NCBI GenBank assembly: GCA_009885445.1
Contig: VFKQ01000229.1
Coordinates: 1 to 10,368 of the forward strand
DNA: 10,368 nucleotides
Direction: 5' to 3'
Source of the DNA: Anaerolineaceae bacterium
Lineage (GTDB): Bacteria > Chloroflexota > Anaerolineae > Anaerolineales > Villigracilaceae
The position numbers and the translations under genes were made by a program. This document shows positions 1 to 6,526 of this stretch, in pieces. The first letter of the stretch is position 1, and every line of letters starts with the position of its first letter. The notes under the pieces are model-generated. The model saw only the letters and a list, made by a program, of their open reading frames with translations. It did not search any database and was not told the origin of the DNA.

Positions 1-11
1 CCCCCCTCCCG

Positions 12-30
12 TCCCCCCCACGGGGGGGGA
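12..30. repeat. C-run/G-run hairpin
   Basis: A run of seven C and a run of eight G face each other and form an 8-bp stem (T12-A30 closing pair) around a 3-base loop. No T-run follows on either strand, so it is not a clear terminator. It lies at the window edge and may belong to a larger repeat. Homopolymer lengths here could be assembly errors. Confidence 0.5.
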
Positions 31-82
31 GACTGTTGTTGCCTGACAGGAGGCGAGGCTGAATGCGACTAAGAGCGCAAAC

Positions 83-105
83 GCGAATTTGGCGAATGGG
101 CGAAT
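83..105. repeat. Short tandem GCGAAT repeat
   Basis: The hexamer GCGAAT occurs three times at 83, 92 and 100, with 9- and 8-base spacing, followed by a related GCGGATT. The related ATTCG motif recurs on the same strand at 258-270 (ATTCGCGTCATTCG), which is close to the reverse complement. No open reading frame of coding character covers this stretch. I take it as intergenic repeat debris. Confidence 0.4.
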
Positions 106-154
106 GGCGCGGATTGGATTTGCAAAAAAATGATGCGACTTGCGCAAAATATTC

Positions 155-232
155 TCCCTCGCCCTAACCCTCTCCCGCTGGGAGAGGGGACGACTCCCTT
201 CCCCCTGCGGGGGAAGGGCTGGGGATGAGGGA
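155..232. repeat. Compound palindromic intergenic repeat (CCCTCTCCC / CCCTTCCCCC type)
   Basis: Two perfect hairpins lie side by side: 168-176 with 180-188 (9-bp stem, loop GCT) and 196-205 with 209-218 (10-bp stem, loop TGC). The outer ends TCCCTC (155-160) and GAGGGA (227-232) also pair, so the element can fold as a three-way structure. This type of CCCTNNCCCTAACCCTCTCCC repeat is widely scattered in bacterial genomes. A copy of a related type is found in frame inside the helicase gene at 9330-9365. The rest of 1-299 holds no gene that I can support. Confidence 0.8.
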
Positions 233-299
233 GAAATCTGCGCAATTCCTGTACTTATTCGCGTCATTCGAGTCGCAAGCACACGATGCAAAAAATTAT

Positions 300-653
300 T
301 CATTCGGCGGCGGGAATTGTGAAATCGTAACGCACGAGCGGAGCTTCGGGGCCGTCGGGAAAGTACAAACGCGCTTCGAGGATGTAGTCCCCTGAGGGAT
401 CGGCTTTGAGACGCAGGTGCATGGTGAATTCCAGTTTCCATGAAAGCGGTTCGAGGATGCTCGAGACGGCCACTTCGTTGCCATGCACATCGCGCAAGGT
501 GACGGCAATGTAAGGACGTTTTTGGAAAGGCGTCACTTCAAGGTGGACGCGCAAGCGGCCGCGATCAGGGTACGGCTCAGCGCTCAAAACGAGGATACGC
601 GTCTCCGCGGGCACGGCGCGCTCAAGGTCTTTGGCGGCAAAGAAAAAATCCAT
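300..653 (-). CDS. Small conserved-looking protein of unknown function
   Basis: I do not recognise a named family. The 117-residue product has no signal peptide or membrane segment. It alternates short hydrophobic beta-like strands with polar turns, which suggests a small beta-sandwich (Ig-like) fold. Examples are LRVHLEVTPF, YIAVTLRDVHG and YILEARLYFPDG. The ATG at 653 is preferred because GGAAG lies about 11 bases upstream. A GTG six codons earlier (671) is possible but has no ribosome site. The gene lies downstream of serC on the same strand with a 118-bp gap that contains a hairpin repeat, so co-transcription is uncertain. Codon use and the lack of low-complexity sequence support a real gene. 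Confidence 0.7.
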   Translation of the reverse strand: MDFFFAAKDLERAVPAETRILVLSAEPYPDRGRLRVHLEVTPFQKRPYIAVTLRDVHGNEVAVSSILEPLSWKLEFTMHLRLKADPSGDYILEARLYFPDGPEAPLVRYDFTIPAAE

Positions 654-682
654 TTTAGTGGTCGCTTCCACAACGCAGGCTC

Positions 683-744
683 ACCACACAGAACACAGAG
701 ATTTTCAAAAATATTTTCTCTGTGTTCTCCGTGAACGCTGTGGT
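683..744. repeat. Hairpin repeat of the ACACAGAG/CTCTGTGT type
   Basis: An inverted repeat pairs 690-701 with 717-728 (12 bp, containing GAACACAGAGA) around a 15-base AT-rich loop. An outer arm, ACCACA at 683-688, pairs with TGTGGT at 739-744. It lies between the end of serC and the start of the small downstream gene. No T-run follows the stem, so it is a poor rho-independent terminator. Repeats of this wording are common between genes in many bacteria and are probably mobile or REP-like elements. Confidence 0.7.
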
Positions 745-771
745 AAGTATTTTATGTTTGCACAACATTGT

Positions 772-1860
772 TTAGCCGTTCTTGCGTTGAAAGTCTTTCA
801 TGAAATCCACCAGCGCATTCGCGCCTTCAATCGTCATCGCGTTGTAGATCGAAGCGCGAATCCCACCGACGGAGCGATGACCTTTGAGTCCGATCAGGTC
901 ATTCTTCTTTGCTTCAGCGGCGAACGCATCTTCGAGTTCCGGAGTCGGCAGGCGGAAGGGAATGTTCATCACCGAGCGCGAGTCTGGCTGAACATGTCCG
1001 CGATAAAAGCCGCCGCTTTCATCAATGCTCTTGTAAATCACATCTGCCTTGGCGCGATTATTTTTTTGAATGGCGGACAGTCCGCCGATTTTCTTCGCCC
1101 ATTGGAAGACGAGTCCCACCATGTAGATGGAATAGCAGGGCGGCGTGTTGTGCATAGACCCGCCAGCGGACATGACCTTGTAATCGAGCATGGTCGGCAG
1201 GTTGGACGGGGTGCGCTCAAGCAAATCTTCGCGGATGATGACCACCGTCACACCGGCGGGGCCGGCATTTTTTTGCGCACCCGCATACAGCAGGGCGTAT
1301 TTCGAAATGTCGAGCGGACGGCTGATGAAGTCGGACGAGGTGTCGCACACGAGCGGGACACCCGCCAGCGGCTCGGGTTCGTTGAAATATTCCACACCGT
1401 GAATGGTTTCATTGGAACAAAAATACAGGTAGGCGGCCTGCGGGTCGAGATCAAGATTTTTCGGCAGGTGATTGAAGCCGTCTTTCTCGGTGCTGGCGGC
1501 GACGCGCGCTGTGCCGAGCCTTAGCGCTTCTTTGTACGCGGCCTGACTCCACGAACCGGCGAGGATATAGTCCGCGGAGCCTGTGGCGCGCAGGTTCATG
1601 GGGAGCATGGCGAATTGCAAAGTGCCCCCGCCTTGCAGGAACATAACTTTGTAGTTGGAGGGAATGCCAAGCAGTTCGCGTAAATCGGCTTCGGCGCCTT
1701 GAATAATGGCGTCGTATTCTTTCGAGCGGTGGCTCATTTCCATCACCGACATGCCCGTGCCTTTATAGTCGAGGAATTCGGCTTGCGCCTGTTGCAATAC
1801 TTCGAGCGGCAGAACCGCCGGGCCGGCGTTGAAGTTGTATACGCGTTTTGGTGTAGACAT
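772..1860 (-). CDS. serC: Phosphoserine aminotransferase
   Basis: This cytosolic PLP enzyme converts 3-phosphohydroxypyruvate and glutamate to O-phosphoserine and 2-oxoglutarate in serine synthesis. In some bacteria it also acts in pyridoxal phosphate synthesis. The 362 residues match the usual family length of about 360. Family landmarks are visible: YNFNAGP at 8-14, W104 stacking on PLP, T152, D173 that pairs with the pyridine nitrogen, the Schiff-base lysine K197 in YAGAQKN, N238-T239 contributed by the partner subunit, and the substrate-binding H328-R329 and R335 in GHRSVGGIRASIYNA. The ATG is preceded by AGGAG at a 7-base spacing, which fixes the start. It appears intact. A long open frame on the opposite strand (631-1524) is a shadow. 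Confidence 0.97.
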   Translation of the reverse strand: MSTPKRVYNFNAGPAVLPLEVLQQAQAEFLDYKGTGMSVMEMSHRSKEYDAIIQGAEADLRELLGIPSNYKVMFLQGGGTLQFAMLPMNLRATGSADYILAGSWSQAAYKEALRLGTARVAASTEKDGFNHLPKNLDLDPQAAYLYFCSNETIHGVEYFNEPEPLAGVPLVCDTSSDFISRPLDISKYALLYAGAQKNAGPAGVTVVIIREDLLERTPSNLPTMLDYKVMSAGGSMHNTPPCYSIYMVGLVFQWAKKIGGLSAIQKNNRAKADVIYKSIDESGGFYRGHVQPDSRSVMNIPFRLPTPELEDAFAAEAKKNDLIGLKGHRSVGGIRASIYNAMTIEGANALVDFMKDFQRKNG

Positions 1861-1891
1861 GCTTTGCTCCTGAAGAAATGAGATGGGCGTA

Positions 1892-1897
1892 ATTATA
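1892..1897 (-). promoter_or_regulatory. Putative -10 element of serC
   Basis: A perfect TATAAT reads on the minus strand 31 bases upstream of the serC ATG. The hexamer 17 bases upstream (GCGCTG) is a poor -35 match. The placement leaves room for the AGGAG ribosome site. This is a prediction from consensus only. Confidence 0.4.
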
Positions 1898-1938
1898 ACT
1901 TTTTGTCCACTAATCAGCGCGAATGATTTCGTTGCCCC

Positions 1939-1976
1939 AAAAAATCCACCGCCGCGCTGTGTAGCGCGGCGGTGGA
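1939..1976 (-). terminator. Rho-independent terminator of the PQQ-dehydrogenase gene
   Basis: A perfect GC-rich stem pairs 1946-1958 with 1963-1975 (13 bp, plus T1945-A1976) around a GTGT loop. On the minus strand it is followed directly by six T (complement of 1939-1944). It begins about 25 bases past the stop codon of the minus-strand gene at 2002. Confidence 0.9.
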
Positions 1977-2001
1977 AAACGTCACGTGATTCCGACGAGT
2001 T

Positions 2002-4251
2002 TTACGGGGCAACAACCTCATAGATCGAGCCGCCCAGATTCACCAGGTAAAGATTACCAGCCTCATCCTCACCAAAACTGCTGACATTAAATGCGGTATC
2101 CATCAACTGCGTGGTGAACCACGTCCCGCCGACACGTTGCAGACCCCAAATGCGGCCGGTGCAGTAATCGCTATAGAAGTAATATCCCTGCATCGAGGCG
2201 TACGTACTGCCGCGATAGACATATCCGCCAGTGATCGAACATCCCAGCGAGTGACTGTATTCTGCCACCGGAGCCACATATCCCGCCGGAGCCACACAGC
2301 CGCTGGAGGGTGAATAACAATGTTTGCCTTCCAAAATCCTCCAGCCATAGTTCGCGCCACCGACAAAGCCTGCGGGTTGAAAGTCCACTTCCTCCCAAGC
2401 GCTTTGACCCACATCGCCGATGAACAGGTCACCTGTCAAACGGTCAAAGGAGAAGCGCCAGGGGTTGCGCAAGCCGTAGGCCCAGATCAAGTCATCACCA
2501 GAAATACCCACGAATGGATTCGAGGGTGGAACAAGATAATAGGGTGAAATGTTCGTGTTGACGTCGAGACGCAGAATCTTCCCGAGGCGTGTGTTGAGGT
2601 TTTGTCCGTTTCCGGCCGGGTCCCCGCTACCGCCTCCATCGCCAGAACTGAAATACAAAAAGCCATCCGGCCCAAAAGCGAGATGTCCACCGTTGTGGTT
2701 GGTGTTGGCGCTGTGTTCAATCGTCAATACAATTTGTTCGCTGGTGTCATCGGCCACATCCGGATTGCCGGTCAGGCCAAAGCGCGAGAGGATAAGATCG
2801 CCCCCATTGTCCGTGTAAAACACATAGAAATGTCCGCTGGTGGAATAGTTGGGCGGAAAAGCCATGCTGAGCAAACCGCGCTCGCCATTAAAGTCAACAC
2901 GACCGGTGATATCGAGGAAGGGCGTACCGTTTACAGAGACGCCGTCATAGATTTGAATTACACCGGGCTGTTCCACAATGAAAATCCTGCCACTGCCATC
3001 ACCGGCGTGCGTGACCAGCACCGGGCTGGAGAATCCGCCCACCACAAACTGTGTTGAAATCGTCGGCCAGATAAGAGGGATGTTCAAATTCACCTTGATG
3101 AAATCCAGGTTGGCCTTTGAACCGCTGGCGTGTACCAACAATACGCTGTGCGTGCCGTTTGTAAAAGCGCCGCTTTGCCAGGTCTTCTTCCAACCGGCGA
3201 GCGTGGATGTCTGCGTGATAGTGCCCACTTTTGCGCCGTCCACATACACATCCAGCTTGCCGTATTTACTTGAAGTAGCGTAACCCACTTGAAAGTCTGT
3301 GCCATTAAACATGAAGCCGATGGAATTTCCAAGCACAGACGAGACGCGATAATTCCCGCCGCTGGCTGATGCGCTATTAGAAATCGTCCACGTGCCCGCA
3401 TACAGAAGATTTGCAGAAGTGTTTTCATGCGTGCCCGCCGCTAGCGGAGTGGAAGCCAGCGCGGTGGCTGAAACAGAATTCGAGAGTCCGCCCAAGTTGA
3501 AGCCATCATCACGGGCGCGCACAGCAAAATAATATGTCAGTCCGGGCGAAAGGCCCACGACCGTCATCGTTTGCGGCGTGCCAGCCACGGCGGGCGCAGG
3601 AACGTTAATCGTTGTGGCCGTGGCCGCGTTCCACAAAGTTTCATTGCTGATCGCAGAAGTGGAATAACGCACGAGATACGCAGACGCGGTTCCCACTGCG
3701 CCATCATCACCGGGCGCGGACCAATTCAAAGTGGCTGTCCCGCCGCTCGGACCGGAACCCGCTACGAGGTCCGTAATTGAATCGGGGAAGATTAAATCGG
3801 GGGGGCCGAAAACCTGAATCCCATCCACAGAAACATAACTGCCCGAAGCATGCACGAGTCGCACAGTGTGAGTCGCATCTGTGTAGGTCGGGCTGTGCCA
3901 ACGTTGTTGATACGCAATCGTCGCGCGATTTTGATTCAGCGTCGTCTGCAAAACAGTATCCACATAAATACCCAACATGCGAAAGGATGGCCCGGCGGTG
4001 TAGATTAAATCAAAATGATCGCCGCTAAAAGAAAAGGTTGCCTCGCTGTTCAGCACACTGGAAACATGATGGCTACTTTTATAAGCAGATGCCGCGACCG
4101 TATTCGTCCACGTTCCGGTGTATGCAAATACCGTCAAATTTCTATCGTCGTATGTATTGGGCGTGGCCACCACAGCGAAGCGCGCCGCCGAGCCTTGCAA
4201 GAGCGGTTGAAAAACAAGTGCGAGCAAAAACAGAATTGATAATTTTTTCAT
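2002..4251 (-). CDS. Secreted multidomain PQQ-type glucose/sorbosone dehydrogenase
   Basis: The product (749 residues) starts with a signal peptide, MKKLSILFLLALVFQPLLQG, likely cleaved near residue 23. A beta-rich module at about 41-150 and a similar one at about 284-390 share GTW near the start, a VSSVL motif, an (I/V)YVD strand and a VHASGS strand. They look like galactose-binding or carbohydrate-binding folds. A fibronectin type III domain lies between them (about 155-265). Residues 398-749 form the six-bladed beta-propeller of the soluble glucose dehydrogenase/sorbosone dehydrogenase family. H519 in NHNGGHLAFGPDG and R595 in YGLRNPWRFSF match the catalytic His and PQQ-binding Arg of the family. 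ERGLLSMAF, GDVGQSAWEEVD and GANYGWRILEG are further hallmarks. It probably oxidises a sugar outside the cell. Substrate and PQQ use are not proven. The start at 4251 is chosen for the signal peptide and for GAGG 5 bases upstream; an in-frame extension to 4434 lacks both. Confidence 0.9.
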   Translation of the reverse strand: MKKLSILFLLALVFQPLLQGSAARFAVVATPNTYDDRNLTVFAYTGTWTNTVAASAYKSSHHVSSVLNSEATFSFSGDHFDLIYTAGPSFRMLGIYVDTVLQTTLNQNRATIAYQQRWHSPTYTDATHTVRLVHASGSYVSVDGIQVFGPPDLIFPDSITDLVAGSGPSGGTATLNWSAPGDDGAVGTASAYLVRYSTSAISNETLWNAATATTINVPAPAVAGTPQTMTVVGLSPGLTYYFAVRARDDGFNLGGLSNSVSATALASTPLAAGTHENTSANLLYAGTWTISNSASASGGNYRVSSVLGNSIGFMFNGTDFQVGYATSSKYGKLDVYVDGAKVGTITQTSTLAGWKKTWQSGAFTNGTHSVLLVHASGSKANLDFIKVNLNIPLIWPTISTQFVVGGFSSPVLVTHAGDGSGRIFIVEQPGVIQIYDGVSVNGTPFLDITGRVDFNGERGLLSMAFPPNYSTSGHFYVFYTDNGGDLILSRFGLTGNPDVADDTSEQIVLTIEHSANTNHNGGHLAFGPDGFLYFSSGDGGGSGDPAGNGQNLNTRLGKILRLDVNTNISPYYLVPPSNPFVGISGDDLIWAYGLRNPWRFSFDRLTGDLFIGDVGQSAWEEVDFQPAGFVGGANYGWRILEGKHCYSPSSGCVAPAGYVAPVAEYSHSLGCSITGGYVYRGSTYASMQGYYFYSDYCTGRIWGLQRVGGTWFTTQLMDTAFNVSSFGEDEAGNLYLVNLGGSIYEVVAP

Positions 4252-4267
4252 GGTTACCTCAGTGGCG

Positions 4268-4296
4268 TTTATAGCAGTTATGAAAGTGCGTAACAA
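4268..4296 (-). promoter_or_regulatory. Extended -10 promoter of the PQQ-dehydrogenase gene
   Basis: On the minus strand TTGTTA (4296-4291) and TATAAA (4273-4268) are separated by 17 bases. TG at 4276-4275 makes the -10 an extended TGN type. Transcription would start near 4261, just before the ribosome site GAGG (4260-4257), giving a very short leader. Confidence 0.6.
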
Positions 4297-4385
4297 GTCA
4301 GCCGCTTGTCCTATGCACCGACACGGCGCGGGCAAATTCATTACCTTGCAGATTCGGATGGAAGCCCTGAGTGCGACTGAGTTCA

Positions 4386-4414
4386 TTGACAAAACCCCCG
4401 CCCTCCTGTACCCT
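4386..4414 (+). promoter_or_regulatory. Putative leaderless promoter of the degenerate helicase gene
   Basis: A perfect TTGACA (4386-4391) is followed 17 bases later by TACCCT (4409-4414), which fits the loose TANNNT -10 of leaderless genes. Six bases separate it from the ATG at 4421. No Shine-Dalgarno sequence precedes that ATG. The expected transcription start therefore falls on the start codon. Confidence 0.5.
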
Positions 4415-4420
4415 CGCCGC

Positions 4421-6526
4421 ATGCCGCCCTTCAACCGGATTCAGCGTCAAATAATTGATTCTCCGTTCAACCTGCGTCTCTTCGTCACGGGCCGCGCTGG
4501 CGCGGGCAAAACAACCGTCGGCGTCGAGCGACTCAACGCCCTGCTCGCGCAAGGCGTAGCGGGCAATTCAATTTTATTGTTAACACCGCAACGTTCACTT
4601 CAAGAAAATTATTTAACTGCGCTCGAAAGCCCCACGCGCAGTGCCGGCGGCGAAGTGACCTCCATCACCATTGGCGGACTCGCGCGGCGCATGGTGGATC
4701 TGTTCTGGCCGCTGGCCGCAGAGGCGGCAGGTTTTGCGCACCCTGACGATGCGCCCATTTTTCTCACGCTCGAAACCGCGCAATATTACATGGCCCATCT
4801 GGTGCGCCCGTTATTAGACGAGGGCTTCTTCGACTCGCTGACCATTAATCACAACCGCCTGTATTCACAAATTCTCGACAACCTGAACAAAGCCGCGCTG
4901 GTGGGTTTCGCGCACAGCGACATTGCCGCGCGCCTCGACGCCGCACTAACCGGCGACCCCGCCCAGCGCCGCGTGTATGCCGACGCGCAAGAGTGTGCGA
5001 ATCGTTTCCGCGCGTATTGCCTTGAAAATAATCTGCTGGACTTTTCACTGCAACTCGAAATCTTCATGAATATTCTCTGGCCGCATCCCGCTGTACAAAA
5101 ATATTTAACCGACACGTATCATCATTTAATCTACGACAACGTGGAGGAAGATGTGCCGCGCGCGCATGATTTGATGCGCGCGTGGTTGCCGCGCTTCGAC
5201 TCGGCGCTGTTAATCTACGATGAGGGCGCGGGCTTCCGTCACTTTTTGGGCGCGGACAAGTTAACCGCCTGGGCCTTACGCGAACTGTGCGACGAGCACA
5301 TCGTGCTGGACGAGTCATTCGTGATGTCGGAACATGTGGCCGAGTTAAATGACGCGCTCGCAGGGGCGACGAATTCCGACGCCGCGTCAAAGGTCGAAAG
5401 CCTAAGGCCAGATAATGATGCGCTAACAATTGTCTCAATGCGCTTCTATCCTCAATTGCTCGATTCTATTGCTGACGAAATCGAGTCTCTAATCTCCAAT
5501 TCTCAAATCTCTCCGAATGAGATCGTCATCCTCGCGCCCTATCTCTCAGACGCGTTGCGATTTTCGATTAGTAATCGTCTCGATGCGCGCAAAATTCCGT
5601 GGCGTTCGCAGCGTCCCTCGCGTTCGTTGCGCGACGAGCCGGCGGCGCAGGCGCTGATTACACTGGCCGCCCTGGCGCACCCGCAGTGGGAGATTCGTCC
5701 GCCCAAGTTTGATGCGGCCTACGCGCTGATGCAATCCATCGAGAGCCTCGACCTCGTCCGCGCCCAGTTGTTGACAGATATCGTCTATCATCCGCGCGAC
5801 TCGCGGCTTTCAACCTTCGACGAAATTAAACCCGAGATGCAGGAAAGAATCACGTATTCAATTGGAAACAAATATTCGCGGATTAGAGATTGGATTCTGG
5901 CCTATCGAGAGTCCACACCTTTGCCGCTCGACCATTTCTTGCGCAAGATTTTTGGCGAGACGCTTTCCCAGCCCGGGTTTGGTTATCACACGAATTTCGA
6001 CTCGGTGCGCGTGGCGGCCAGCCTGGTCGAGTCGGTGCGCAAGTTTCGCTTGGCCATGGAGTCAACTCGTGGAGACCTGACAGGTCTTAATGTTGGCAAA
6101 GAATATCTCGCCATGCTGAGCGAAGGTGTCATCGCCGCGTCGTATGTTGAATCGTGGAAGACCGAAGATAAAGACGCGGTGCTCATTGCGCCCGCGCACA
6201 GTTTCTTGATGATGAACCGTCCCGCCGCGATTCAATTCTGGCTGGACGCGGGTTCGAGCGGCTGGCACGAACGTCTCGCCCAACCGCTGACGCATCCCTA
6301 CGTGCTGGCGCGGGGCTGGGACCCGGCCCGAGCGTGGTCCGATGCGCAGGAGGTGCAGTCGGCCAAAGAATCGCTGGCGCGGCTGACGTCGGGTCTGCTG
6401 AATCGTTGTCGCCAAAAAATTTATTTGTGCATGGCCGAGTTGGGCGAGAGCGGTTACGAACAGCGCGGAGACTTGTTGCGCGGTTTCCAAAAGGTGTTGC
6501 AAAATTCAAACGCGGAGAGCCAATGA
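4421..6526 (+). CDS. UvrD-like SF1 helicase homologue with degraded ATPase motifs
   Basis: The 701-residue product shows the layout of a UvrD/AddB-type helicase. Motif I is intact (GRAGAGKTT, 24-32). Motif Ia (ILLLTPQRSLQENY, 51-64) and the NNLLDFSLQLEIF segment (203-215) are recognisable. Motif II reads YDNVEED (238-244) where VDEAQD is expected, so the catalytic Glu is Asn240. Motif III is loose (IYDEGAGFRHFLGAD, 265-279). The HKAKGLE signature of motif V is absent near 588-610. Motif VI keeps its Arg in NRCRQKIYL (R662). It probably binds but does not hydrolyse ATP well, like a structural subunit. The start at 4421 matches the family pattern of a few residues before the Q-rich segment (FNRIQRQII). 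Earlier ATGs at 4250 and 4358 have no ribosome site. There is no C-terminal nuclease domain. The downstream gene overlaps by ATGA, and an active helicase lies just beyond. Confidence 0.75.
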   Translation: MPPFNRIQRQIIDSPFNLRLFVTGRAGAGKTTVGVERLNALLAQGVAGNSILLLTPQRSLQENYLTALESPTRSAGGEVTSITIGGLARRMVDLFWPLAAEAAGFAHPDDAPIFLTLETAQYYMAHLVRPLLDEGFFDSLTINHNRLYSQILDNLNKAALVGFAHSDIAARLDAALTGDPAQRRVYADAQECANRFRAYCLENNLLDFSLQLEIFMNILWPHPAVQKYLTDTYHHLIYDNVEEDVPRAHDLMRAWLPRFDSALLIYDEGAGFRHFLGADKLTAWALRELCDEHIVLDESFVMSEHVAELNDALAGATNSDAASKVESLRPDNDALTIVSMRFYPQLLDSIADEIESLISNSQISPNEIVILAPYLSDALRFSISNRLDARKIPWRSQRPSRSLRDEPAAQALITLAALAHPQWEIRPPKFDAAYALMQSIESLDLVRAQLLTDIVYHPRDSRLSTFDEIKPEMQERITYSIGNKYSRIRDWILAYRESTPLPLDHFLRKIFGETLSQPGFGYHTNFDSVRVAASLVESVRKFRLAMESTRGDLTGLNVGKEYLAMLSEGVIAASYVESWKTEDKDAVLIAPAHSFLMMNRPAAIQFWLDAGSSGWHERLAQPLTHPYVLARGWDPARAWSDAQEVQSAKESLARLTSGLLNRCRQKIYLCMAELGESGYEQRGDLLRGFQKVLQNSNAESQ
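5485..5514 (+). repeat. CT-rich imperfect repeat inside the degenerate helicase gene
   Basis: The stretch consists of near-repeats of an ATCTCCAAT-like unit with period about 8-10. It encodes residues 355-365 (ESLISNSQISP), a polar linker between two better-formed segments. It may be a captured intergenic spacer or just low-complexity coding sequence. Confidence 0.3.
6073..6087. repeat. In-gene palindrome AGACCT-GAC-AGGTCT
   Basis: A perfect 6-bp inverted repeat with a GAC centre lies in the reading frame and encodes GDLTGL near residues 551-556. The core CCTGACAGG occurs again in the non-coding region at 42-50. It could be the core of a dispersed repeat. Two short matches alone are weak evidence. 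Confidence 0.4.

Noticed and set aside
140..322. 60-codon open frame in the left non-coding region
   Set aside because: Most of its translation comes from the palindromic repeat at 155-232, and it overlaps the end of the minus-strand gene. No ribosome site.
683..744. Hairpin repeat as a terminator of serC
   Set aside because: The stem is not GC-rich and no T-run follows it on the minus strand. It is listed as a repeat instead.
631..1524. 297-codon open frame on the plus strand opposite serC
   Set aside because: It lies almost wholly antisense to a clear serC, has no family features or ribosome site, and is explained by codon bias of the opposite strand.
4250..4420. N-terminal extensions of the degenerate helicase starting at 4250 or 4358
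   Set aside because: The extension has no family similarity or ribosome site, crosses the predicted promoter, and the 4250 ATG overlaps the start codon of the divergent gene.
4252..4434. 61-residue extension of the PQQ-dehydrogenase upstream of the signal peptide
   Set aside because: The signal peptide begins at the ATG at 4251 with GAGG just upstream, and the extension would cross the extended -10 promoter.
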